From an uncultured Bacilli bacterium (lineage in GTDB: Bacteria > Bacillota_I > Bacilli_A > RF39 > UBA660), in the NCBI GenBank assembly GCA_947630415.1, contig CANRHM010000067.1, forward strand, positions 1 through 7,118: a stretch of 7,118 bases of DNA, given 5' to 3'. The position numbers and the translations under genes were made by a program. This document shows positions 1 to 6,159 of the stretch, piece after piece. The notes under the pieces were generated by a model, which had not been told where the DNA came from, did no database searches, and saw only the letters and a list, made by a program, of their open reading frames with translations. Positions within the stretch are counted from its first letter, which is position 1; the number at the start of each line of letters is the position of its first letter.

Positions 1-8
1 TTGAGCAT
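1..8 (-). CDS. 5' end of an unidentified leftward gene (partial)
   Basis: An ATG at 8-6 on the minus strand opens a frame that leaves the window after Met-Leu and two more bases. The start is supported by an AAAGGAGG Shine-Dalgarno at 21-14, five bases upstream, and by a well-formed promoter at 30-58. Too little is visible to name the product. It lies beyond the SUF terminator, so it is a separate transcription unit in the same direction as the suf genes. Confidence 0.6.
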
Positions 9-29
9 TTTTCCCTCCTTTCTAAGGCC

Positions 30-58
30 ACTATAACAAAGAAAAAAAGGGATTGCAA
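30..58 (-). promoter_or_regulatory. Sigma-A-type promoter for the leftward gene at the left edge
   Basis: On the minus strand, -35 TTGCAA (58-53), a 17-base spacer and -10 TATAGT (35-30) precede the RBS at 21-14 and the ATG at 8. The predicted start site is near 23, giving a leader of about 15 bases. The placement, between the SUF terminator and a gene start, supports a real promoter. Confidence 0.65.
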
Positions 59-96
59 ATCGCACTTTTTGAGTTTTGGGGCTCTAAAATAGGGAC

Positions 97-133
97 AAAA
101 AAAAGAATTCGCCTAAGGCGAAAATTCTTTTTT
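97..133 (-). terminator. Rho-independent terminator of the suf operon
   Basis: A long inverted repeat lies 38 bases beyond the sufB stop. An A-rich arm with GAATT (99-109) pairs with AATTC plus a T run (123-133). Inside it CGCC (110-113) pairs with GGCG (117-120) around a TAA loop, with a two-base AA bulge on one side. On the minus strand the hairpin runs into eight Ts (104-97), as expected for intrinsic termination of suf transcripts. The T run on the plus strand means it could also work in reverse. Confidence 0.85.
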
Positions 134-171
134 CAGTTATTTTTGAGTCTGAATTTTTAAAAAGTAAAGTT

Positions 172-1482
172 TTACAAATTTTTTTTCAAAAGTTGATTTA
201 ACTCCACCGCATATTCCATTGGTAGAGCTTCTCTAAACTCTTCAAGGAATCCTAAAACGATTAATTCTTCGGCACGATTACGGTCAATGCCACGACTCAT
301 TAAATAGAATAAGTTCTCATCACTAATCTTCGAAACAGTTGCTTCATGGTTGATGGAAGAAGTGGTATTTTCACATTTATTGACAGGAACCGTATCACTT
401 TTAGAATCTTTATCTAAAATTAAAGTATCGCATTTGACTAAAGCTTCACTTTCACTTGAGGAAGGTTTGATATCGACTTTTCCCCGATAGGTAGCAACCC
501 CTCCACGGCCTGCAATACTTTTCGAGATGATTTTACTTTTTGTATGACGTCCTAAATGAATCATCCTAGCACCGGTATCTTGGTTTTGGTTGGCGGTAGC
601 AGCACTTATAGTAATACAAGTCCCTCTAGCATAATCCCCTTTTAAAATACAACAAGGATACTTCATTGTTACAAAGGAACCAATATTACCATCGATCCAT
701 TCCATAGTACCATTTTCTTCAACAAGTGCTCTTTTTGTTACTAGATTATACACATTATGAGCCCAGTTTTGAATGGTGGTATATCTACACTTACTGTTTT
801 TTCCGACATAAATTTCAACCACCGCGGCATGAAGACTTGCTTCACTATAACTAGGTGCCGTACAACCTTCGATATAATGTAGTTCACTATCGTGGTCTAC
901 GATAATTAAAGTACGTTCGAACTGTCCCATATTACGGCTAGCAATACGGAAATAACTTTGTAGAGGCCGATCCAATTTCGTATGAGGAGGAATGTAGATA
1001 AAACTGCCTCCTGAGAAAACGGCTCCATTTAAGGCCGCAAACTTGTTTTCATGATTTGAGACAATCGTACCAAAGTATTTTCTTACTAAATCTGGATACC
1101 TCTTCATAGCGTCTTCAATCGAGGTAAAAATGATGTCCTTCTTTTTTAACTCTTCAATCATATTGTGATAGATGACTTCACTTTCGTACTGTACGCCCAT
1201 ACCATCCATATGATTTTCACTTTCCAAAACACCTAAATCCGTTAATTCACTACGTACTCTTTTATCAATCCGATCCCAACTATCTTCAATTCGCTTTTCT
1301 TCGTCCTGTTTATAATAGATAATAGAATCAAAATCAAGATGAATCTTAGGTCCAAAAGAAGGCATCTCTAAGGAAGTAAACGCTTGATAGGATTTTGTTC
1401 TAAAATCTTTTACCCAAGTATCTTCCTTTTTTTGAGACGAAATTTGTAAAACATGTTCTAAAGAAAGTCCTTTTACTTCCAT
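172..1482 (-). CDS. sufB: Fe-S cluster assembly scaffold protein SufB
   Basis: SufB is the cytosolic scaffold subunit on which SufBCD builds nascent Fe-S clusters. The 436-residue product is slightly shorter than typical SufB (about 465). It has the N-terminal region, a central beta-helix core (about 150-380) and the helical C-terminal domain with the motif LFYLMSRGI (391-399) and PMEYAVELN near the end. Cys351 in VKCDTLILD and His379-Glu380 in INHEA match the family's functional Cys and Glu: the 29-residue Cys-Glu spacing equals that of E. coli C405 and E434. The start has an ideal AAGGAGGTG RBS at 1496-1488, five bases upstream. It is the last gene of the operon, 16 bases after sufU, and is followed by the terminator at 97-133. 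Confidence 0.97.
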   Translation of the reverse strand: MEVKGLSLEHVLQISSQKKEDTWVKDFRTKSYQAFTSLEMPSFGPKIHLDFDSIIYYKQDEEKRIEDSWDRIDKRVRSELTDLGVLESENHMDGMGVQYESEVIYHNMIEELKKKDIIFTSIEDAMKRYPDLVRKYFGTIVSNHENKFAALNGAVFSGGSFIYIPPHTKLDRPLQSYFRIASRNMGQFERTLIIVDHDSELHYIEGCTAPSYSEASLHAAVVEIYVGKNSKCRYTTIQNWAHNVYNLVTKRALVEENGTMEWIDGNIGSFVTMKYPCCILKGDYARGTCITISAATANQNQDTGARMIHLGRHTKSKIISKSIAGRGGVATYRGKVDIKPSSSESEALVKCDTLILDKDSKSDTVPVNKCENTTSSINHEATVSKISDENLFYLMSRGIDRNRAEELIVLGFLEEFREALPMEYAVELNQLLKKNL

Positions 1483-1498
1483 TTGGACACCTCCTTTT

Positions 1499-1933
1499 CT
1501 ATTTATTAAATAAACTCTTATCTTCTAATATTTGATGAATGGCTCTAAATGGTAAAAGGGCACATTTTTTACGGTTCGGTTGTTTATAGATTTCATCGTA
1601 TACGTTTAACTCACCTAGTAGTTCTTTATCGTAAGGCTTTTCATCGATCATGGCTTCGTAGGATTCTAGTAAAGCTTTTGCTTCTTCGTATGTTTTCCCA
1701 ATAAAATTTCGAATCATAATCGAAGTAGCAGAAGTCGAGATGGCACACGCTTCTCCATCGAAACGAATATCTTTGATTTTCCCCTCTTCCACTTTAACCA
1801 TAATCATCAAATCGTCAATACAAGATGAGTTGTTGGTACGAATCTTTTGATAGCCTTCTTCTTCCACTAAGCCTTTGTGAAGTGGATGTTGATAATTATC
1901 TAAAATTATTTCTCGTCTTAGGTTACTATCCAT
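1499..1933 (-). CDS. sufU: SufU-type Zn-dependent sulfur transfer protein
   Basis: SufU is the IscU-like partner of SufS in Gram-positive bacteria. It takes persulfide sulfur from the SufS cysteine through a zinc site. The 144-residue product has the expected ligands: Cys38 and Asp40 (SSCIDD), Cys63 (EACAIS) and Cys124 (RKKCALLPF). The 61-residue gap between the last two cysteines fits SufU, which has an insertion relative to IscU. The first ligand motif is unusual: most SufU and IscU have P-x-C-G-D, whereas here it is S-S-C-I-D. The gene lies 20 bases after sufS and 16 before sufB, with a modest AAAGGGA-type RBS before ATG 1933. Confidence 0.95.
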   Translation of the reverse strand: MDSNLRREIILDNYQHPLHKGLVEEEGYQKIRTNNSSCIDDLMIMVKVEEGKIKDIRFDGEACAISTSATSIMIRNFIGKTYEEAKALLESYEAMIDEKPYDKELLGELNVYDEIYKQPNRKKCALLPFRAIHQILEDKSLFNK

Positions 1934-1953
1934 ACTATTCCCTTTCTTTCTAC

Positions 1954-3150
1954 TTATAAAACAATATCAAAAATATGCTCTGCATCTTTTAAAACACGGA
2001 TTAATTCATCGATTTCTTCTTTGGTGTTATATAAATAAAGACTAATACGACAGGTATTTTTTACTCCTAGCTGTTCTTTTAAGATTTTAGCACAATGGTT
2101 TCCTGCTCTTACACAGATGTGATAATGATTTAAATAAACAGCCGTATCTTGGCTAAAGACGCCTTCTATATTAAAAGCAACAATAGAAGAAGCCGTCTTT
2201 TCATTATAGATTTGAATTTTAGGAACTTCTTTGAGTCTTGCTAAAAGATAATTTTTAAGTTCTTGTTCGTAGGATTCAATTTTATCTAAGCCTATTTCTT
2301 CTAAATAATCAATGGCACGTCCTAGACCAATCACTTCTGCAATGGCAGGCGTTCCTGCATCAAATTTGGTAGGAACTTCTTTTAATTCAAAATCACCCGT
2401 CGATTCAAAACTCGTGTTCATTCCTCCACCATAACAAAGCGGTTTAGTTCGCTCCAATAGTTCCTTCTTTCCCCATAAAACGCCAACCCCCGTTGGTCCT
2501 AACATTTTATGTCCTGAGAAAGCGAGAAAGTCAGCATTCATCTCTTGCACTGAAACTTTGCGGTGAGGAACACTTTGAGCCCCATCTACCACAAAATAGA
2601 TACCTCTTTGGGAACAAATTTCTCCAATTTCCTTCATTGGACGAACATCCCCTATGACATTGGTTACTTGAGCAAGGGAAATGACTTTGGTTCTATCGGT
2701 AATCGTGGATAAAACGTTCGGAATCGTCACTTCGTTATCTTCGGTCAAAGGAATATACTTAATCACTATACCGATTTCTTTTTCAAGTTCCATCCAAGGT
2801 AACAAGTTGGATGCATGTTCACTTTTGGTAAGTAATACTTCGTCTCCTTCTTTTAGTTCGTTTTTCATAAAACCAAAGACTACTAAGTTTAAAGATTCAG
2901 TCGTTCCTTTGGTAAAGACTACTTCACTTGCATCCTTAGCATCAATTAGTTTACGCACCTTGCCACGAACGCCTTCGTATAAAACATCGACTTTCATGCT
3001 GTTATCATAGTCTCCTCGATGGGCATTGGCCGTATAGTTACTATAATAGTCCGTCATGCTATCGATAACACATTGTGGCTTCATCGTCGTAGCCCCGTTA
3101 TCAAAATAAATTAAATCCTGTTTAAAGATTGGAAAATCTTCACGATTCAC
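1954..3150 (-). CDS. sufS: Cysteine desulfurase SufS (PLP-dependent)
   Basis: SufS converts L-cysteine to L-alanine and leaves a persulfide on its active-site cysteine for SufU. From the GTG start it has 398 residues, close to the family norm of about 405. Visible landmarks are IYFDNGATT (14-22), His114 in EHASN, VVDGAQS (187-193) with PLP-contacting Asp189, Lys215 in SGHKMLGPTG (the Schiff-base lysine), and Cys353 in RAGNHCAK (the sulfur acceptor). It is a group II (SufS/CsdA) desulfurase. An in-frame ATG at 3189 would add 13 residues, but it overlaps sufD by 26 bases and has no RBS. GTG 3150 has AGGAGGTG seven bases upstream, and protein homology begins with NREDFPIF. Confidence 0.96.
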   Translation of the reverse strand: MNREDFPIFKQDLIYFDNGATTMKPQCVIDSMTDYYSNYTANAHRGDYDNSMKVDVLYEGVRGKVRKLIDAKDASEVVFTKGTTESLNLVVFGFMKNELKEGDEVLLTKSEHASNLLPWMELEKEIGIVIKYIPLTEDNEVTIPNVLSTITDRTKVISLAQVTNVIGDVRPMKEIGEICSQRGIYFVVDGAQSVPHRKVSVQEMNADFLAFSGHKMLGPTGVGVLWGKKELLERTKPLCYGGGMNTSFESTGDFELKEVPTKFDAGTPAIAEVIGLGRAIDYLEEIGLDKIESYEQELKNYLLARLKEVPKIQIYNEKTASSIVAFNIEGVFSQDTAVYLNHYHICVRAGNHCAKILKEQLGVKNTCRISLYLYNTKEEIDELIRVLKDAEHIFDIVL

Positions 3151-3157
3151 TTCTTTA

Positions 3158-3165
3158 CACCTCCT
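3158..3165 (-). promoter_or_regulatory. RBS of sufS that decides a GTG start
   Basis: AGGAGGTG on the minus strand lies seven bases before GTG 3150. It shares two bases with the sufD TAG stop (3166-3164), which fits translational coupling of sufD and sufS. No comparable site precedes the upstream ATG at 3189, so GTG is the likely start. Confidence 0.85.
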
Positions 3166-3883
3166 AGATTTTAGACATGTATGGAGCAAAAAGTTCTTTT
3201 TCTTCGGTCGAAAGAGGCATTTTTCCTAAAAGGAATCCCTTGGTTAAGAGTCTAAGCGCATCCTCTTCTTTAATTCCTCTTGCTTTTAAATAAAATACTT
3301 CTTCATTTGGAAATTTTCCCACGAACGCCTGATGGGTCGCATCGACATCAAAACAATCAATCAACAAATTGGGAAGAATCGTGCAAATAGAAGTTCCTAA
3401 ATTGATAATCTTGTTATCTTGATTACAAATACATTCTTTGCTAGAACTTGGAACAACGCCATCTACTTTCAATACCGTAGAACCTTTTAAAGCCACGACA
3501 TGTTGAACATAATTGCTAATAGTATGGGACGCTTTATGGTGGATATTTGTATAAATACTAACGTCTTGATCGTTAATCATAGAAAAATAATAATCGATGT
3601 GAGCTTTTTCTTCTAAGGAAATATCAATGGATCCTTCTGTATTTAAGGATAAAGTTGATACAGAGAGATAACTATTCTTTCCTAATTTATAACGAAAAGA
3701 TACCTTACTATTTTCTAGTAGAAGAATTACATTTGCTTCTTTTCCTTCTTCTACTACAAAGGTAAAATCCCCTTCGTACTCTTTAAAAGTAAGAATTCTT
3801 TTTTCGTCTTCTAAAAAGGAATACGTTTTGTCTTTTAGAGAAATATTAGTCCCTTTACTATCAGTCATTACTATTTTATTCAT
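3164..3883 (-). CDS. sufD: SufD-like Fe-S scaffold subunit, short form
   Basis: SufD is the paralogue of SufB that pairs with it and SufC in the SufBC2D scaffold. The product has 239 residues, against roughly 430 for common SufD. It starts almost directly in the beta-helix core (about 30-175), so the N-terminal domain is missing. The C-terminal domain remains: DATHQAFVGKF with His184, at the place of the conserved His (E. coli H360), then EVFYLKARGI (195-204) and a helical end. The frame is intact, the start overlaps the sufC stop by eight bases (ATGAATAA), and a GAGGGA RBS precedes it. The short form therefore looks native rather than a broken gene. Operon position and the C-terminal motif make SufD more likely than a second SufB. 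Confidence 0.88.
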   Translation of the reverse strand: MNKIVMTDSKGTNISLKDKTYSFLEDEKRILTFKEYEGDFTFVVEEGKEANVILLLENSKVSFRYKLGKNSYLSVSTLSLNTEGSIDISLEEKAHIDYYFSMINDQDVSIYTNIHHKASHTISNYVQHVVALKGSTVLKVDGVVPSSSKECICNQDNKIINLGTSICTILPNLLIDCFDVDATHQAFVGKFPNEEVFYLKARGIKEEDALRLLTKGFLLGKMPLSTEEKELFAPYMSKI

Positions 3884-4640
3884 GATATCCCTCTTGACTT
3901 ATAACATTCTCACTAATATATCCTTCTTTTTCAATTTTTCGAGCAAGGGAAATATCGCCACTTTGAACTATTTTTCCTTTTCCCATTTGATGTACATAAT
4001 TTAGAGGAAGATATTCTAAGATTCTAGGATAATGGGTAATAATTAAGACACTCGTCTTTGGATTTTCTTTTAAATATTGATTAATGTTTTCTGCACAAAT
4101 ACGAAGACTATCCACATCTAGTCCTGAATCTAATTCATCTAAGATAATAAAGGAAGGCTTTAATAGTTTCATTTGTAAGATTTCGTTTTTCTTGCGTTCT
4201 CCTCCTGAAAAATCTTGATTGATAGAACGACTCATCATCGAAGAGTCCATCTTTAAATCTTTAAGAGACGCATCCATTAATTCTAAGAAAGGATATAGTC
4301 CAATCGCTTCTTCTCTTCTACTGTTGATGGCGGTCTTTAAAAATTCAGTATTACTTACGCCTTCTATACTAATAGGTGATTGAAACGATAAGAAAATACC
4401 TAGTTTTGATCGTTCATCAATCGACAAAGGAAGAATGGACTTTCCATCGGCTAAAATATCCCCTTCGGTAACTTCGTATTCAAAACTTCCCATTAAGACT
4501 TTTGCAAGTGTACTTTTTCCAGTTCCATTAGGTCCCATGATAGCATGTACTTCTCCATCGTTTATTACTAAAGAAAAATCTTTTAAGATTTCTTTTTTAT
4601 CTTTGGCATTTACGGTTATATTTTTTATTTCTATTTTCAT
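3876..4640 (-). CDS. sufC: Fe-S assembly ATPase SufC
   Basis: SufC is the ABC-type ATPase of the soluble SufBCD complex. ATP binding dimerises it and reshapes SufB-SufD during cluster assembly. The 254-residue protein has every ABC hallmark: Walker A GPNGTGKST (36-44), Q-loop Gln87 in LSFQSP, signature FSGGERKK (144-151), Walker B FIILDE with Asp168-Glu169, D-loop SGLD (172-175) and switch His203 in ITHYPR. FSGGERKKNEILQ and the DELDSGLD stretch are typical of SufC rather than transporters, and no permease gene is nearby. It is the first gene of the operon. Its start follows a GGTGAG site and a promoter at 4663-4691, and its stop overlaps the sufD start. Confidence 0.97.
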   Translation of the reverse strand: MKIEIKNITVNAKDKKEILKDFSLVINDGEVHAIMGPNGTGKSTLAKVLMGSFEYEVTEGDILADGKSILPLSIDERSKLGIFLSFQSPISIEGVSNTEFLKTAINSRREEAIGLYPFLELMDASLKDLKMDSSMMSRSINQDFSGGERKKNEILQMKLLKPSFIILDELDSGLDVDSLRICAENINQYLKENPKTSVLIITHYPRILEYLPLNYVHQMGKGKIVQSGDISLARKIEKEGYISENVISQEGYHE

Positions 4641-4662
4641 ATTCTCACCGCTTTCGACTATT

Positions 4663-4691
4663 ATTTTATCACTTTTCTTATTTATTCACAA
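4663..4691 (-). promoter_or_regulatory. Likely promoter of the suf operon
   Basis: On the minus strand, -35 TTGTGA (4691-4686), a 17-base spacer and -10 TAAAAT (4668-4663) lie just before sufC. A TG dinucleotide at 4671-4670 makes it an extended -10. The predicted start near 4656 gives a leader of about 16 bases. A TATAAT at 4701-4696 lies upstream but has no good -35. Confidence 0.6.
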
Positions 4692-4810
4692 ATATATTAT
4701 ATAGGAAATGAAAAAATATTTTGTCGTTAAATAGAAAAAGTATAAAAGTTCAAAATAGTTCCATAATAAGAAATGGATACTCGCTGTATTCACAAAGTTT
4801 TATTCTATAG

Positions 4811-4831
4811 AAAAACCGTCTAACTAGGCGG
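4811..4831 (-). terminator. Hairpin terminator after the unknown paralogue pair
   Basis: CCGTCT (4816-4821) and AGGCGG (4826-4831) form a six-position stem around AACT. On the minus strand it begins right after the TAA of the gene ending at 4835 and is followed by five Ts (4815-4811). One position is a C-A mismatch on the minus transcript but a G-U pair on the plus transcript. A T-rich tract also follows on the plus side, so the element may work both ways. Confidence 0.65.
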
Positions 4832-4834
4832 CTT

Positions 4835-5200
4835 TTATTTTTTCTTTTGTTTTTCTTTAGCAGTATAACTTACCTTTAAAGATTCAAACGTTGGCCATAA
4901 ATTGCTGTCTGGTGCTTGTACCGAAAAATCAGTAATCAACCAAGTAGGTTCTACATAATGAGAAATAGCAGTTAAGATATCATTCATCGTAATGGGGACT
5001 TCAAAAGGCACCATTATTTTAGCAAAATCATCGGTTCCTTTACCTTGTGCTTTTAAAGCTATACCCGAACCCGATTCAAAATCATAATCTAATATGGGCT
5101 CAATTATAACTTCATGCAAAGTAATATTAGCAGTATCTTTATAATAAGCTCGTATAATATCTCCTAAAGATTTATTATCAAAAGAATATTCTTTAGTCAT
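4835..5200 (-). CDS. Conserved-looking protein of unknown function, inner paralogue
   Basis: I do not recognise this 121-residue protein. It has no signal peptide, membrane segment or cysteine cluster, so it is probably cytosolic. It is clearly paralogous to the adjacent gene at 5290-5640, at roughly 35-40% identity by eye. Shared blocks are AYYK (18-21), GKG-DDF (53-59), the PF pair, DI-AISHYV-P-W in the second half, and ESL-VS before a Lys/Gln-rich tail (KEKQKKK). The ATG at 5200 is preceded by an AAGGAG RBS about ten bases away. It lies 89 bases downstream of its paralogue, has a weaker promoter-like sequence at 5231-5258, and may also be read from the outer promoter. A hairpin terminator follows at once. 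Confidence 0.85.
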   Translation of the reverse strand: MTKEYSFDNKSLGDIIRAYYKDTANITLHEVIIEPILDYDFESGSGIALKAQGKGTDDFAKIMVPFEVPITMNDILTAISHYVEPTWLITDFSVQAPDSNLWPTFESLKVSYTAKEKQKKK

Positions 5201-5230
5201 TTGGTATTTTCTCCTTTTTTAGTGATTCTT

Positions 5231-5258
5231 ATCCTATTATTTAAAAAATGTTTATCAA
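5231..5258 (-). promoter_or_regulatory. Weak promoter-like sequence before the inner paralogue
   Basis: On the minus strand, TTGATA (5258-5253) is separated by 16 bases from TAGGAT (5236-5231). The -35 sits at the position homologous to the consensus TTGACA of the outer paralogue, but the -10 is degraded. It looks like a diverged copy of the 5669-5697 promoter. Confidence 0.4.
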
Positions 5259-5281
5259 AATATTTTATTCCAAGTACAATG
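5252..5281 (+). repeat. Duplicated copy of the hit promoter region (antisense to the outer paralogue)
   Basis: This 30-base stretch matches 5691-5720 at 25 of 30 positions. It keeps a rightward promoter layout: TTATCA (5252-5257), a 17-base spacer, TACAAT (5275-5280). It sits just beyond the 3' end of the outer paralogue, so any transcript would run antisense across that gene. The most economical reading is that the tandem duplication copied the gene with its upstream divergent promoter. Confidence 0.7.
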
Positions 5282-5289
5282 ACTTTATC

Positions 5290-5640
5290 TTATTTTACTT
5301 TTTGTTTCGTATTGGTAATAACGCTTACGGTTAAAGATTCCAACTTTTCCTTTGATTCATTAGATACACGTCCTATTAATACACTATGAACCATCCAATT
5401 TGGATCTACATAATGGGATATAGCAACTTCAATATCCTTCGTTGGAATAGCCATTTGAAAAGGGGCTATTGCTCTACCAAAATCATCTTTTCCCTTACCG
5501 AAGGCTTCTAAAAAGGGCTCTCCATCGTCATATTTAAGTCCAAATACCACTTCATCCAAAATAAGATGAGCCGTTTCTTTATAATAGGCTTTTACAATAT
5601 CCTCTAGAGTCTCCGTATTGATATCATATTTTTTTACCAT
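5290..5640 (-). CDS. Conserved-looking protein of unknown function, outer paralogue
   Basis: This 116-residue protein is the tandem paralogue of the one at 4835-5200, and I do not recognise its family. It has AYYKETAH near residues 18-25, GKGKDDFGRA, AISHYVDPNWMV and a Lys/Gln-rich tail (TKQKVK). The inner copy is a few residues longer in a variable loop around 33-45. It has no signal sequence or membrane span. ATG 5640 follows a GGAGAG RBS. The promoter at 5669-5697 matches the sigma-A consensus fully, which predicts strong constitutive expression. No hairpin separates it from the inner copy, so the two may be cotranscribed. It is divergent from hit. Confidence 0.85.
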   Translation of the reverse strand: MVKKYDINTETLEDIVKAYYKETAHLILDEVVFGLKYDDGEPFLEAFGKGKDDFGRAIAPFQMAIPTKDIEVAISHYVDPNWMVHSVLIGRVSNESKEKLESLTVSVITNTKQKVK

Positions 5641-5668
5641 ATTTTTCTCTCCTTTTTAAGTAAGGTTT

Positions 5669-5697
5669 ATTATACTCTTTAAAAAAGCATTTGTCAA
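5669..5697 (-). promoter_or_regulatory. Full-consensus sigma-A promoter of the outer paralogue
   Basis: On the minus strand, TTGACA (5697-5692), exactly 17 bases, then TATAAT (5674-5669): all 12 consensus positions match with the ideal spacer. It lies upstream of the RBS and ATG at 5640. Its -35 overlaps the -35 of the divergent hit promoter (5691-5696) by five bases. Confidence 0.85.
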
Positions 5698-5719
5698 AGT
5701 ATTTTATTTCTAGTACAAT
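5691..5719 (+). promoter_or_regulatory. Promoter of the hit gene
   Basis: TTGTCA (5691-5696), a 17-base spacer and TACAAT (5714-5719) lead into hit, with a predicted start near 5726. That leaves a leader of only about 15 bases before ATG 5741. The segment is the second copy of the duplicated promoter region at 5252-5281. Confidence 0.75.
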
Positions 5720-5726
5720 AAGTTTT

Positions 5727-5731
5727 AGGAG
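5727..5731 (+). promoter_or_regulatory. RBS of hit that decides the start
   Basis: AGGAG lies nine bases before ATG 5741 but directly abuts the in-frame ATG at 5732, leaving no spacer for that one. The second ATG is therefore the likely start, and the protein begins MDDCIFCKI, as is usual for the family. Confidence 0.75.
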
Positions 5732-5740
5732 ATGAAAAAG

Positions 5741-6133
5741 ATGGACGACTGCATTTTTTGTAAAATTATGAAAGGTGAAATTCCTAGTTATACCATTTAT
5801 GAAGACGAAGAGGTAAAAGTGTTTTTAGATATCAATCCTTCGACCAATGGAGACGCTTTATTAGTACCTAAGAAACATATCGTAACGATTGATGATTTAT
5901 CGAGTGATGCCCTTCTTCACTTTTTTGAAGTTACGCTTAAAGTTAAAAAATTAATGGAAGAACGTCTTCATATCGATGGTCTTACCATTTGTCAAAATAA
6001 TGGACATGGACAAGATGTTAAACATTTTCATGTTCACTTGACCCCTCGTTATATAAACGATAATTTAAAACACGACTTCAACAAAGAAATCTTAGTTGAT
6101 ATCGCTAAAGTACACGAACAATTAACGAAATAG
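5741..6133 (+). CDS. hit: HIT-family (histidine triad) nucleotide-binding protein
   Basis: HIT/Hint proteins are small cytosolic nucleoside phosphoramidases or nucleotide hydrolases; the exact bacterial substrate is often unknown. The 130-residue product carries the histidine triad HFHVHL (95-100): His97 is the likely nucleophile, with His95 and His99. The preceding GQDVK is the usual lead-in. The N-terminal CIFC (Cys4, Cys7), together with His46 and His95, can form the zinc site of the Hint branch. FLDINPSTNGDALLVPKKH is the typical core of these enzymes. An upstream in-frame ATG at 5732 lacks RBS spacing. The gene is divergent from the unknown paralogues. It lies two tiny genes away from a prsA-like gene; hit and prsA are also near each other in Bacillus subtilis. 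Confidence 0.95.
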   Translation: MDDCIFCKIMKGEIPSYTIYEDEEVKVFLDINPSTNGDALLVPKKHIVTIDDLSSDALLHFFEVTLKVKKLMEERLHIDGLTICQNNGHGQDVKHFHVHLTPRYINDNLKHDFNKEILVDIAKVHEQLTK

Positions 6134-6159
6134 AAAAAGAGGAAAATTTTCCTCTTTTT
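6134..6159. terminator. Bidirectional terminator between hit and the tiny membrane protein genes
   Basis: A perfect 26-base palindrome, with arms 6134-6146 and 6147-6159, starts right after the hit TAG and overlaps the TAA of the convergent tiny gene. Each strand has AAAAAGAGG on one side and CCTCTTTTT on the other. The hairpin therefore ends in a T run in both directions and can terminate both converging units. Confidence 0.85.

Noticed and set aside
2681..3010. Plus-strand open frame of 109 codons
   Set aside because: It lies wholly inside sufS on the opposite strand, with a Ser/Thr/Leu-rich composition typical of a shadow frame and no supporting RBS.
4696..4701. TATAAT on the minus strand as an alternative suf promoter
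   Set aside because: No acceptable -35 lies 16-18 bases upstream; the pair at 4663-4691 is better spaced and has an extended -10.
4435..4704. Plus-strand open frame of 89 codons
   Set aside because: It is antisense to the start of sufC and its upstream region; sufC has full ABC motifs, and this frame has no recognisable features.
4708..4734. Eight-codon ATG frame on the plus strand, which looked like a possible leader peptide
   Set aside because: Only a weak AGGAA precedes it and no plus-strand gene follows for it to regulate.
5201..5389. Plus-strand open frame of 62 codons, hydrophobic at the N-terminus
   Set aside because: It runs over the spacer and the 3' end of the outer paralogue on the other strand. 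Its hydrophobicity comes from T-rich sequence, and it has no RBS.
5732..5734. Upstream ATG as the hit start
   Set aside because: It touches the AGGAG with no spacer and would leave only about six bases of leader from the predicted transcript start.
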